A stretch of 64,000 nucleotides of DNA, from assembly GCA_023954175.1 (NCBI GenBank), contig JAMLIM010000001.1:62001-126000 (forward strand), written 5' to 3'. This DNA is from Rhizobacter sp. (GTDB lineage: Bacteria > Pseudomonadota > Gammaproteobacteria > Burkholderiales > Burkholderiaceae_C). Positions within the stretch are counted from its first letter, which is position 1. The number at the start of each line of letters is the position of its first letter. Positions 51,574-61,560 of the stretch are shown here, piece by piece. The position numbers and the translations under genes were made by a program. The notes under the pieces were generated by a model, which made no database searches, was not told the DNA's origin, and worked only from the letters and a program-made list of their open reading frames with translations.

Positions 51574-51599
51574 GACCTCTCCTATGCGTGGGAGAGGTC
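51574..51599. terminator. Hairpin between convergent DUF2249 and sufT genes
   Basis: GACCTCTCC (51574-51582) and GGAGAGGTC (51591-51599) are perfect 9-bp arms with an 8-nt loop, 10 bp after the DUF2249 stop and 22 bp beyond the sufT stop. The following TCTTGAG is only weakly U-rich. It probably ends transcription from both sides. Confidence 0.7.
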
Positions 51600-51621
51600 T
51601 TGAGTCCGAGGCTGCGCCGGG

Positions 51622-52167
51622 TCAGAGCCCGAGCGCCAGCTGCGCCGCCTCGGACATGTGATAGCGCGTCCACGGCGGGTCGAACACCATGTCGACCTTG
51701 ACCTCGGCGACGCGCGGCAGCGCAAGCACCTTGTCGGCCACTTCGTTGGCGATCGCGTCGCCCATGCCGCAGCCGGGCGCGGTCAGCGTCATCTTGATCA
51801 GCACGTTGACCTGCTCGTCGTCGATCGGGATCACGTCGCAGACGTAGATCAGCCCGAGCTCGACGATATCGACCGGGATCTCCGGGTCGTAGCAGGTGCG
51901 CAGCGTCTGCCACACGAGGCCCTTGACGTCGTCGAGCGCGACGTCTTCGGGCGCGGCAACGGCGGTCGGCACCGGCTTGCCGATCGCATCCGCGTCGCGG
52001 CCGGCGAGGCGCACCAGGCGGCCATCGACATGCAGCGTGAAGTTGCTGCCGAGCGCCTGCGTGATCTGCGCCTGAGTGCCTTCCGGCAGATCGAGCGGCG
52101 TGCCGTCCGGAATGCACTCGACCTGCACCGGGCGCCGGATCGTGACCGCTTCGCGCTCGACTCTCAT
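51622..52167 (-). CDS. sufT: SufT, MIP18/DUF59 Fe-S assembly factor
   Basis: A 181-residue protein. The N-terminal part is SufT-specific (RRPVQVECIPDGTPLDLPEG, LPEGTQAQITQALGSNFTLH). The DUF59 core follows: VWQTLRTCYDPEIPVDIVEL, GLIYVCDVIPIDD and TLTAPGCGMGDAIANEV with the conserved Cys. SufT helps target clusters to client proteins. It is the last gene of the suf operon and its ATG overlaps the sufU stop. Confidence 0.92.
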   Translation of the reverse strand: MRVEREAVTIRRPVQVECIPDGTPLDLPEGTQAQITQALGSNFTLHVDGRLVRLAGRDADAIGKPVPTAVAAPEDVALDDVKGLVWQTLRTCYDPEIPVDIVELGLIYVCDVIPIDDEQVNVLIKMTLTAPGCGMGDAIANEVADKVLALPRVAEVKVDMVFDPPWTRYHMSEAAQLALGL

Positions 52168-52649
52168 GTCGCCACCTCGGTGCTGACGGCCTCCCCCGGC
52201 GCCGCGTCGTCGATCGCATGCATCAGCGCATGCCAGCCGAGCAGCGCGCACTTGATGCGGCTCGGGTAGCGCCGCACGCCGGCGAGGCTGACGAGCTTGC
52301 CGAGCTGCGCCTCCTGCGCGTCGAGCTGCCCGGTAAGCACGGCGCGAAAGCGCTGCTGCATCTGGCGCGCGGTCTCGACATCGGCGCCGAGCACGGCCTC
52401 CGTCATCATCGACGCCGAGGCGATGCAGATCGCGCAGCCCTGGCCGGAAAAGCGGATGTCGCCGACCTTGTCGTCGGCCAGCTGCAGCTCGACCTTGAGG
52501 TCGTCCCCGCACTGCGGGTTGTGGCCACGCGCCTGGTGCGTCGGTGCGGCAAGCGTGCCGAAATGGCGCGGCGCGCGCTTGTGCTCGACGACGACCTCCT
52601 GGTAGAGGTCGTTCTCGGCCGCGCTCGGGATCGGGTTGTCGGGGCTCAT
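52164..52649 (-). CDS. sufU: SufU Fe-S assembly / sulfur-acceptor protein
   Basis: A 161-residue IscU-like protein of the SufU group. Ligands: NPQCGDDLKVELQL, GCAICIASASMMTEAV and SRIKCALLGWHAL provide the three Cys and the Asp; the insertion typical of SufU lies between the second and third motifs. SufU takes persulfide from SufS through a zinc-assisted exchange. Its ATG overlaps the sufS stop (ATGA). Confidence 0.92.
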   Translation of the reverse strand: MSPDNPIPSAAENDLYQEVVVEHKRAPRHFGTLAAPTHQARGHNPQCGDDLKVELQLADDKVGDIRFSGQGCAICIASASMMTEAVLGADVETARQMQQRFRAVLTGQLDAQEAQLGKLVSLAGVRRYPSRIKCALLGWHALMHAIDDAAPGEAVSTEVAT

Positions 52650-53887
52650 CGCAGCACCTTCATCGCACGCGCGACGCCGGCCACCAGGCGCTCGACCTCG
52701 TCGTGCGTGTTGTAGATCGCGAACGAGGCACGCGTCGTCGGCCCCAGGCCGAGGTGATCGAGCAGCGGCTGCGCGCAGTGGTGGCCGGTGCGCACCGCAA
52801 CGCCCTGCTCGTCGAGCAGCGTGCCGATGTCGTGCGGATGCACGTCCTGCGCGACGAACGAGACGATCGCCGACGCCGCGGCATGCGGCGCGAGGACGGT
52901 GATGCCGTCCAGCCGCCCGAGACTCTCCGCCGCATGCGCCCTGAGCGCCGTGACGTGGGCATCGATCGCGCCACGCCCGATCGCGTCGATGTAGTCCGCC
53001 GCCACCGCGATGCCGACGGCGCCGGCGACGTTGGGCGTGCCGCCTTCGAGCCGGGCCGGCAGGTCGGCGAATTCGGCGCGTTCGAGCGTCACCCACTGCA
53101 CCATGTCCCCGCCCAGGCGCATCGGCACCAGGCGCTCCAGTGCGGCGCGTCGCCCGGCGAGCACGCCGATGCCCATCGGCCCGTACATCTTGTGGCCGGA
53201 GAAGGCGATGAAGTCGCAGTCGAGCACCGACACGTCCGGCACTTCGTGGCTCACGGCCTGCGCGGCGTCGAGCACCGTCAGCGCGCCGGCTTCCCTTGCA
53301 AGCGTCAGCATCGCCTCGAATGGCGGGCGCTCGCCGGTCGCATTGGCGCAGGCGGTGACGGCGAAGACGCGCGTGCGCGGCGACAGCAGCCGCTTCAGAT
53401 CATCGACATGCAGCCGGCCCTCGGCGTCGGGCATCAGATAGCGCAGCGCCGCGCCGCTGCGCCTGGCGGCGAGTTGCCAGGGGACGAGGTTGGCGTGGTG
53501 TTCGAGACCGCTGACGATGATCTCGTCGCCCGCCTTCAGCAGCGCCGCGTCGTGCCCGGCGAGCGACACGCCCTGCGCGACGAGGTTCAAGGCTTCGGTC
53601 GTGCCCGACGTGAAGACGAGTTCGTGCTGCGCGCCGGCGCCGATGAAGGTCTTGAGCCGCGCGCGCGCGGCCTCGAAGTCGTCGGTCGCGCGCTGGCTCA
53701 GCGTGTGCACGCCGCGGTGGATGTTCGCGCGGTCGTGCGTGTCGAACGTGCGCATCGCGTCGAGCACGCCAAGCGGCATCTGCGTCGTCGCCGCGTTGTC
53801 GAGGTAGGCGAGCGGCGCGCCGTTGATGCTTTGCGCGAGCACCGGGAAATCCTCGGTGTGCGCCGCGAGCGGGACGCGCTTATTCAT
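52646..53887 (-). CDS. sufS: Cysteine desulfurase SufS
   Basis: A 413-residue PLP enzyme that takes sulfur from cysteine. Seen: AYLDNAATTQMPLGVLDAM, NIHRGVHTLSQRATDDFEAA, VFTSGTTEALNLVAQG, GLEHHANLVPWQ, the PLP-lysine motif FSGHKMYGPMGIGVL and the catalytic loop VRTGHHCAQPLL with the active Cys. GGGGGAG lies 4 nt before the ATG at 53887; an ATG at 53905, directly after the sufD stop, is an alternative. Confidence 0.95.
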   Translation of the reverse strand: MNKRVPLAAHTEDFPVLAQSINGAPLAYLDNAATTQMPLGVLDAMRTFDTHDRANIHRGVHTLSQRATDDFEAARARLKTFIGAGAQHELVFTSGTTEALNLVAQGVSLAGHDAALLKAGDEIIVSGLEHHANLVPWQLAARRSGAALRYLMPDAEGRLHVDDLKRLLSPRTRVFAVTACANATGERPPFEAMLTLAREAGALTVLDAAQAVSHEVPDVSVLDCDFIAFSGHKMYGPMGIGVLAGRRAALERLVPMRLGGDMVQWVTLERAEFADLPARLEGGTPNVAGAVGIAVAADYIDAIGRGAIDAHVTALRAHAAESLGRLDGITVLAPHAAASAIVSFVAQDVHPHDIGTLLDEQGVAVRTGHHCAQPLLDHLGLGPTTRASFAIYNTHDEVERLVAGVARAMKVLR

Positions 53888-53905
53888 GACGCTCCCCCAT
53901 GACAT

Positions 53906-55201
53906 TCACCCATGTTGGGCCTCCGGCGCGCTGGTCGCCAGGTGGCGCTCGACGGCGCGCTCGAGCAAGGCCTCGACGCCCAGCGTCTCGATCAGCTCCG
54001 GCGCGTCGAGCCCGCGCGCGAGCACGGCGTGCGCCATGCCGCGCACGATCATCGCGCGCGCATCGCGTTCGTCGAGCCCGCGCTGGCAGGCGTAGAAGAT
54101 CGCATCCTCGGGCAGCGCGCCCCAGGTCGCGCCGTGCGCGGCCTCGACGTTGTCGTGATGAATCTCCAGATGCGGGCGCAGCACGATCTTCGGCTGCCCG
54201 CCGGTCGGGATGCCGGTGAGGAGCTGGCGCAGCGCGGCGCCGTCGGCGCCGGGCGCGATGCGGCTGTGCGCATTGACGACGATGCGCGCGCCGGCGTCTG
54301 CCAGCGCGAGCGCCTCGACACTGCTCTTCGTCAGCGTGCCAACGTGCGCGGCGCGCACCTGCTGCTCGAGCACCGAGCCGCCGGCAAACAGCACCGCCGC
54401 AGTGCGCGCCTCGGCCTTGGCACCCTGCAGCTCCGCGACCGTGCGCTGCAGGTGGTAGCTGCTGCCCGAGGCAATCATCGCCTGCTCGTAGCGCGCACCG
54501 GCGGCGACGCGCACGCCGATGTGGTGCGCGATGCGGTCTTCGGCGCGCGGTGCCACGACGCGCAGATGCTGAAGCGCCGCGCCCGGCCCCAGCCGCAGGT
54601 GGACCTGCAGGTTCTGCACCAGCGCGCGTTCGCACACGGCGCCCGCTCCCGCGTCACGGGGGTCGTCCATCACGCCGCGATCGTGCGATTCGACGAGCAC
54701 ACATTGCACGCCGGGCAGCACCTCGATCACGAGCAGCGGCGCCTCGACCGCGCTGCGCGGCTGGCGGCGCAGTTGCAGCCAGACGATCTCGGGTTGGCGC
54801 GCGCCACCCGCCTCGCCGCCGATGCGCACACGCAAGCCCTGGCGGCAGAGTGCGCGATGCGCCCAGCCGAACGGAGCGGCATCGCCGGCATCGGCGCCGG
54901 CGCCGGGCTGCGGCAATCCGGCGAACAGTTCGGCGCGTTGATCGGGGTCGGCCGCATCGAGCCAGCGCGCATCGACGCGGCCCGGCGGCATCTGGCCGAT
55001 CGGGTGCAACGTCCAGCCGGCGCCTGCGAGCGGCGACGCATCGCAGCCCTGTTCGCAGGCGTCATCGGTCTCGCCGAGCCAGATGTCGGCCGCCGGCGGC
55101 GGCAGATGGCGGAAGTCCTCCGCATGGCGCGGGATCCAGCCGAGCTTCGCGATCTGCTCGCGGGCAAACAGGGCGTCGGCGCGTGCGCTGTCCATCGTCA
55201 T
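53906..55201 (-). CDS. sufD: Fe-S scaffold subunit SufD
   Basis: A 431-residue beta-helix protein, partner of SufB. The C-terminal core is clear: SGSSYHLQRTVAELQGAKAE, VVNAHSRIAPGADGAALRQL, IVLRPHLEIHHDNVEAAHGA, TWGALPEDAIFYACQRGL and ARAMIVRGMAHAVL. The N-terminal half is diverged, as usual. ATG 55201 is used; an eight-codon mini frame follows the sufC stop just upstream. His and Asp residues of the assembly site (EIHHDN) are present. Confidence 0.9.
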   Translation of the reverse strand: MTMDSARADALFAREQIAKLGWIPRHAEDFRHLPPPAADIWLGETDDACEQGCDASPLAGAGWTLHPIGQMPPGRVDARWLDAADPDQRAELFAGLPQPGAGADAGDAAPFGWAHRALCRQGLRVRIGGEAGGARQPEIVWLQLRRQPRSAVEAPLLVIEVLPGVQCVLVESHDRGVMDDPRDAGAGAVCERALVQNLQVHLRLGPGAALQHLRVVAPRAEDRIAHHIGVRVAAGARYEQAMIASGSSYHLQRTVAELQGAKAEARTAAVLFAGGSVLEQQVRAAHVGTLTKSSVEALALADAGARIVVNAHSRIAPGADGAALRQLLTGIPTGGQPKIVLRPHLEIHHDNVEAAHGATWGALPEDAIFYACQRGLDERDARAMIVRGMAHAVLARGLDAPELIETLGVEALLERAVERHLATSAPEAQHG

Positions 55202-55229
55202 GCCTTCGGGTTCGTCATCGCCATGCCGC

Positions 55230-56000
55230 TCACGCCACCGCCGGTTCGCCGCTGCGGACGAAACCGGTGCGCGCAATGTCGTGCGCGAGCGCCATGCCGC
55301 CGGTCTCGGCAATGCAGCCCTCGTGCAGGCGCAGCACGGCGTCGGGTGCGAGCGACTCGATCATCTGCAGGTAGTGCGACACGACGACGAAGGCGGTGCC
55401 CTGCTCACGCAGCTCCTGCACCAGCGCAACGACCGCGCGCACGCCGTCAATGTCCATGCCCGAGTCGATCTCGTCGAGCACCGCGAGGCGCGGCTTGAGC
55501 AGCGCCATCTGCAGCAACTCGTTGCGCTTGCGCTCGCCGCCGGAGAAGCCGTCGTTCACCGGCCGATTCAGCATCGCGTCAGGCAGGCCGAGGCGCTTCG
55601 CCGCGCCACGCGCATCGCCGAGGAAGTCGAACGCATCGAGCGCCGTCTCGCCGCGCGACTCACGCACCGCGTTGACCGCACTGCGGATGAAGAGGTTGTT
55701 CTTCACGCCCGGGATGTCGGGCGGCGACTGGAACGACAGGAAGAAGCCGGCGCGGGCGCGTTGCTGCGCGTTCATCGCGAGCAGGTCCGCGCCACCGAAG
55801 CGCACCTCGCCGCCCATCACCCGATAGCGCGGATGGCCGGCAAGCGTCAGGCCGAGCGTGCTCTTGCCGCTGCCGTTGGCACCCATCAGCACGAAGAGCG
55901 CGCCCGCCGGCACCTCGAGCGAAACCGACTTCAGCACGGTTCGCTCGCCGACATCGACACGCAAATCCTTCACGTGCAGCAAGGGGTCAGTGGTCTTCAT
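55230..56000 (-). CDS. sufC: SufC ATPase of the SufBCD complex
   Basis: A 256-residue ABC-type ATPase. Walker A is MGANGSGKSTLGLTLAGHP, followed by FLSFQSPPDIPGVKNNLF, the signature GFSGGERKRNELLQ, Walker B LAVLDEIDSGMDIDGVR and the switch His in VVSHYLQMIE. All match SufC. It lies between sufB (32 bp) and sufD (28 bp) in the operon and drives shape changes of SufBD. Confidence 0.96.
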   Translation of the reverse strand: MKTTDPLLHVKDLRVDVGERTVLKSVSLEVPAGALFVLMGANGSGKSTLGLTLAGHPRYRVMGGEVRFGGADLLAMNAQQRARAGFFLSFQSPPDIPGVKNNLFIRSAVNAVRESRGETALDAFDFLGDARGAAKRLGLPDAMLNRPVNDGFSGGERKRNELLQMALLKPRLAVLDEIDSGMDIDGVRAVVALVQELREQGTAFVVVSHYLQMIESLAPDAVLRLHEGCIAETGGMALAHDIARTGFVRSGEPAVA

Positions 56001-56032
56001 CGTTCGTCCTTGTTCTGTGTGTCGCGCCGCGG

Positions 56033-57487
<1,455 letters not shown>

Positions 57488-57589
57488 TGCGCACCTCCGG
57501 GGTGGCGGACGCGGTCGGCGCACGCGGCCCCACGGCCTTGGGACAAGGGCTGTTCAGGAGCGGCGTGGAGGTGGTTCATGTGAAGAATG

Positions 57590-57620
57590 CTTATAGATGT
57601 AGATGGTATGCATGTTTCAA
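57590..57620 (-). promoter_or_regulatory. suf operon promoter with NsrR-type box in the spacer
   Basis: Leftward -35 TTGAAA (57615-57620, 5 of 6) and -10 TATAAG (57590-57595, 5 of 6) are 19 bp apart. The 23-bp element at 57594-57616, read rightward as TAGATGTAGAT-G-GTATGCATGTT, matches the NsrR consensus at about 15 of 22 positions and fills the spacer. The start would be near 57583, with a leader of about 95 nt. Another Rrf2 protein such as IscR could be the real binder. Confidence 0.6.
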
Positions 57621-57680
57621 CACATCACCAAACCAGGGCGCAAAGACCGCGCCTGCGCCGTGGTGATTGGCGGCCGCGCT

Positions 57681-59612
57681 TCAGCGCGCCGGCTGCCCGG
57701 CGCCGGGCGCCATGGCCGACGGCAGGAAGGCGTCGGTGAAGCAAAAGCCCTCGCCCAGGCCCTGCTCGATGAAGGCCGGCACCGCCGCCTCGACCATCTT
57801 GACCGAACCGCACACATAGACCTCGTGCTCGCGCAGGTCGGGGAAGTCGGCCAGCATCGCCTCGTGCACGAGACCGGTCCGGCCGCGCCATGCGTCCGCA
57901 GGGTCGGCCTCCGACAGCACCGGAATGAAGCGGAAGTTCGCGTGTTCACGCTGCCATTGTTCCGCAAGTTTCATTGCGTAGAGGTCGTCGTGCTTGCGCA
58001 CGCCCCAGTAGAGCCACATCTGGCGCGTCAGCCCGCGCGCGAAGGCGTCCTCGACGATGCTCTTGATCGGCGCAAAGCCCGTCGCCCCGGCGACGAACAG
58101 GATCGGATGGCGGCTTTCGTTGAGCGTGAACTGGCCGAGCGGCCCTTCGAAACGCAGCGAGTCACCCACCTTCATGGTCGTGAAGACGTCGCCGGTGAAG
58201 CGCCCGCCCGGCACGCGTCGCACGTGCAGCTCGATGTGCCCGCGCTGCTGCGGCGGGTTGGCGAACGAGAAGGCGCGGCGCTGCCCGTCCTCGAGAATGA
58301 TGTTGATGTACTGGCCGGCCTTGAAAGAGACAGACTGTCCATCGGGCAGCGACAGCATGAGCCGGATGACCTCGGGCGCGAGGCGCTCGATGCTGTCGAC
58401 GCGCGCGACGTACTCCTGCACCGTACTGCGCGCCACGACGGCGTCCGTCTCGACCTCGATCACGACGTCGGAGCGCGCGGTCGCGCAGCACATCAGGGCC
58501 TGGCCGCGGGCGCGCGCGGCGTCGGGCAGCGCGCTCGGCTGATACGGCCCCTGATCGATGTCGCCGTGCAGCACGGTGCAGATGCACACCCCGCAACCCC
58601 CGTTGCGGCATTCGTAGGGCAGTTCGAGGCCGTTGCGCAGCGCGGCGTCGAGCAGCGTCTCGCCCGGCCGCACGGCGAGCGGCTCGGCGTTGCCGGAGGT
58701 GGTGTGCACCTCGAGCTGAAACGCCTGCTGGCGCTGGCGGCCGAACCTCGGCGGCAACCACGGCAGCAACAGCAGCAAAGCGGTCGAGGCGCCGAGCAGC
58801 GCCCACACCTGGCCGATCGGCCAGACCGTGATGAGGGGCAGCACGGCGAGATAGAACCAGTCGAAGTGCAGCGTCGTCACCGCCTCGGCCAGATTGGCGA
58901 CGCCGCCCTGGCTCAGCACCGGCCGCGCGATCGACAGCAGGAGCAGCGTCACGAGCAGGCTCGTCATGATCACGCGCGGCGGGTTGGTGCGCGCCTTGGG
59001 GACGCGCTGCACGTGCACCCATTGCAGCAGCAGCAGCACGAGCGAGATGCCGATGTGCATGAAGGCGAGCAGCGAGAAGAAGCGGTCGGTGACGCTGTCG
59101 GCGTAGATGAAGTTGCGCATCAGCGCACCACCGAAGCCGGGCAGCCAGTCGAGCCATTCGAAGGACGCGATGATCGTGTACTGCGCCAGGTGGTCCCACG
59201 GCAGCATGAAGCCGGTGACGCCCGCGGCATAGACGAGCCAGATCAGGAACACGCCCGTCACCCACGAGAACCAGCGGAAGCCGCGCAGGTGGTTGAACGC
59301 GAAATGGCGCACCATGTGCAGCAGCATCGTGATGACGAACGCGTCCGACGCATAGCGGTGGATGCTGCGCAACACACCGCCCGCGAACCACTGGCCGTGC
59401 GTCAGGCTCTCGACCGAGGTGTAGGCAACGGGAACGCCGGTCTCGAAGAAGGCATAGATGTAGAGCCCGGTCACGGTGATGACCCAGAACAGGAAGAAGC
59501 TGATCGAGCCGAGGTGATAGAGCGGGTTGAGCCGGTCGCCGAAGGCGGCGTTGAAGACCGCCTCGACCCGCATGAAAAGCCATTGCAGGCCGCTTTGCAA
59601 ACGTTTGATCAT
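57681..59612 (-). CDS. Cytochrome b fused to [2Fe-2S] ferredoxin and FAD/NAD(P)H reductase
   Basis: A 643-residue fusion. Residues about 20-290 are a cytochrome b with heme pairs His85/His99 and His186/His200 (SIHRYASDAFVITMLLHMVR, LLAFMHIGISLVLLLLQWVH). Residues about 297-390 are a plant-type ferredoxin (CRNGGCGVCICT; Cys335, 340, 343, and a Cys at 375 or 376). Residues about 400-630 are a ferredoxin-reductase module with the FAD motif RRAFSFANPP, VAGATGFAPIKSIVED and YVCGSVKMVEAAV. It should pass electrons between NAD(P)H and hemes or quinone. It overlaps the oxidase gene by 1 bp. Ferredoxin-reductase units of this type are normally separate soluble proteins. Confidence 0.9.
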   Translation of the reverse strand: MIKRLQSGLQWLFMRVEAVFNAAFGDRLNPLYHLGSISFFLFWVITVTGLYIYAFFETGVPVAYTSVESLTHGQWFAGGVLRSIHRYASDAFVITMLLHMVRHFAFNHLRGFRWFSWVTGVFLIWLVYAAGVTGFMLPWDHLAQYTIIASFEWLDWLPGFGGALMRNFIYADSVTDRFFSLLAFMHIGISLVLLLLQWVHVQRVPKARTNPPRVIMTSLLVTLLLLSIARPVLSQGGVANLAEAVTTLHFDWFYLAVLPLITVWPIGQVWALLGASTALLLLLPWLPPRFGRQRQQAFQLEVHTTSGNAEPLAVRPGETLLDAALRNGLELPYECRNGGCGVCICTVLHGDIDQGPYQPSALPDAARARGQALMCCATARSDVVIEVETDAVVARSTVQEYVARVDSIERLAPEVIRLMLSLPDGQSVSFKAGQYINIILEDGQRRAFSFANPPQQRGHIELHVRRVPGGRFTGDVFTTMKVGDSLRFEGPLGQFTLNESRHPILFVAGATGFAPIKSIVEDAFARGLTRQMWLYWGVRKHDDLYAMKLAEQWQREHANFRFIPVLSEADPADAWRGRTGLVHEAMLADFPDLREHEVYVCGSVKMVEAAVPAFIEQGLGEGFCFTDAFLPSAMAPGAGQPAR

Positions 59613-61045
59613 CAGAGAGTCCTGCGCCTGAGCGCGCCGATAACGACAACGACGAACAGCAGCCCGCCGATGATCGCGATCAGGCCGCCGAGCCCCATCA
59701 GCCCCATGCCGGCGATTTCGGCCGTGCTGTGCAACACCTGTTCACTGCCCGCGACCTTGCGCTGCACGCCGTAGCCGCCCGACCAGACGAGGCCGACGAT
59801 GTGCATGAACTGGCCCGCAGCGTAGAGCGCGGGCTGCCATGTCGCGAGCCGCCCCTGCGGCGTGCCGTAGCCCATGCGCGGCAACAGGTGGTAGACGAGG
59901 CCCATCAGCGCGAGCGTGACGCCGACGATGCAGCCGTGGTAGTGCGCGGGGATGCGCACGTTGCTGCCGCTGATGAAGATGCCGATCACGCCGCCGGCGC
60001 CGAACAGCAGCACCGACGCGACGAGCGCGGCGCGCAGCGGCCGCGTCTGCGGCGTCGTCGCGCTGGCACCGGCGAGCGCGACGACGACCGCGAGCGCGAT
60101 CGGCACGATCGCGACGCCGCCGCCGAGGCGCATCGCCCAGGTCAGCGCATCCCGATGCTCGACCGATGCGATGTCGTGCGCCAGATAGGCGTAGGGCGTG
60201 ACGAACACGCTGACGAGCGCGAGCATGAACATCAGCAGCGTGACGCGCGGGCTGAGCGCGACGCGCGCCCCGCACGCCCCCGCGAGCCAGAGCCAGGCGA
60301 CGAGCATCAGCAGCGTCCAGGTGAACTGCAGCGCGTGCCCGCCGCCCCAGAACAGGATCTCGTAGTAGGCGCGGCCTTCGAGGGTTCGCGGCAGCACGGC
60401 GAACGACCAGGCGAAGGCGAGCAGCGCGACCGCGGTCGCGACGACGCTGGCATTCAACCCGAAGCGCAACGCGCCGCCGCCGTCGAACGCCACGCCCAGG
60501 CGCGGTGCCAGCCACAGCCCGCGCAGCACGAGCAGCGCCACCCCGGCCGCGAACAGCACCAGGCCGGTGATGAACGGTGCGCCGTCGAGCATCGGGATGT
60601 AGTTGGCCATCACCGCCTCGCCGCTGCCGATGAAGGGCGCGAGCGCCATCAACATCGCGCCCACCGTCGCGAGGCCGAGCGCAGCCTTGCCGAGGCCGAG
60701 CGCGCGCGGCGCGCCGATCAGGCTCCACAGAAGCCCGGCGATCGAGAAGAACCAGACCAGCACCGACAGATCGACGTGCACGACGAGCGCGACGCGAAAG
60801 AAGTCCGCCGTCGGCAGCAGCCGGTTCACGCCCGGCGTGCGCGCCAGCACGAGCAGGATCGAGAACACGCCCGACAGCACGAGCGCGGCCAGGCTGAGGA
60901 AGAGCCAGCCGCGTGCCAGCGTGAGCCGCTCGTCGGTCGGCACCGCAAGGGTGTACGCCACGTCGTGCCGCCGCTGCGGCGGGGCCGCCGTGGAAGCAGG
61001 CGTGGGCAGCGTCACGCCAGGCGCGGGGGGAAACGGCGCGCTCAT
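59612..61045 (-). CDS. Atypical heme-copper oxidase subunit I-like protein
   Basis: A 477-residue protein with about twelve helices. Candidate ligands: His90 (helix II, VVHVDLSVLVWFF), His237 (helix VI, FWGGGHALQFTW), His290 (YAYLAHD) and the His368/His370 pair of helix X (RIPAHYHGCIVG). Where most family members have His-His at the copper site it has His290-Asp291, and after His237 there is no Tyr or the NorB Glu; Gln240 is nearby. It may reduce O2 or NO; sequence alone does not say. A 30-residue Pro/Ala N-terminus precedes helix I. It is coupled to both neighbours. Confidence 0.85.
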   Translation of the reverse strand: MSAPFPPAPGVTLPTPASTAAPPQRRHDVAYTLAVPTDERLTLARGWLFLSLAALVLSGVFSILLVLARTPGVNRLLPTADFFRVALVVHVDLSVLVWFFSIAGLLWSLIGAPRALGLGKAALGLATVGAMLMALAPFIGSGEAVMANYIPMLDGAPFITGLVLFAAGVALLVLRGLWLAPRLGVAFDGGGALRFGLNASVVATAVALLAFAWSFAVLPRTLEGRAYYEILFWGGGHALQFTWTLLMLVAWLWLAGACGARVALSPRVTLLMFMLALVSVFVTPYAYLAHDIASVEHRDALTWAMRLGGGVAIVPIALAVVVALAGASATTPQTRPLRAALVASVLLFGAGGVIGIFISGSNVRIPAHYHGCIVGVTLALMGLVYHLLPRMGYGTPQGRLATWQPALYAAGQFMHIVGLVWSGGYGVQRKVAGSEQVLHSTAEIAGMGLMGLGGLIAIIGGLLFVVVVIGALRRRTL

Positions 61046-61560
61046 CGCAGCGTGATGCCACCCTGCTGCGGGTCGAAGTCGATCACCAGGATCTGCGCCG
61101 GCGCCAGGGTGACGGTCTTCTCGCGTTCGTAGCCGAAGGCCTCCTTGCCGGCATCGTCCTTCAGCCGCACCGCGACCTGGTGCGTCCCGGCCGGCACCGT
61201 CATCCGCTGGTAGACCGACGAGGCACCGTCACGCGACAGGCCGGAGGGCCGCGCCACATGGCGGATCGCCGGTTTGCCATCGATATCGACCTCGACGATG
61301 ACTGGCGCCCGCTCGCGCCCGCACTTGTTCGGCGCGCGCATGTTGGGCGGCAGCTTGGCGAGCTCCTCGGGGGTGAGCTTGCGGCACTCTTCGACGCGCT
61401 GCGCGGCATGCGTGAAGCTCAGCTTGATCAAGGCCTCGTCGTCGCCCAGATGGCGGTAGGTGGGCCAGTGCGAAAACACGCCGATGATCAGCGCGAACAC
61501 ACCGTACAGCAGCACCTGGCCGATCCAGGCGAAGGGCTTGCGCGCGGGAGTTTCATCCAT
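61042..61560 (-). CDS. Single-pass membrane protein with an external beta domain
   Basis: A 172-residue protein: one helix at about residues 12-30, then an external domain. It has Cys59 and Cys80 around a helix (HAAQRVEECRKLTPEELAKL) and a run of beta strands (APVIVEVDIDGKPAIRHVAR, VPAGTHQVAVRLKDDAGKE, PAQILVIDFDPQQGG). It takes the place in the operon where an oxidase subunit II would be, but has no CuA motif. The start at ATG 61560 overlaps the cytochrome b gene by 8 bp; 61575 is an alternative. Family unknown. Confidence 0.7.
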   Translation of the reverse strand: MDETPARKPFAWIGQVLLYGVFALIIGVFSHWPTYRHLGDDEALIKLSFTHAAQRVEECRKLTPEELAKLPPNMRAPNKCGRERAPVIVEVDIDGKPAIRHVARPSGLSRDGASSVYQRMTVPAGTHQVAVRLKDDAGKEAFGYEREKTVTLAPAQILVIDFDPQQGGITLR

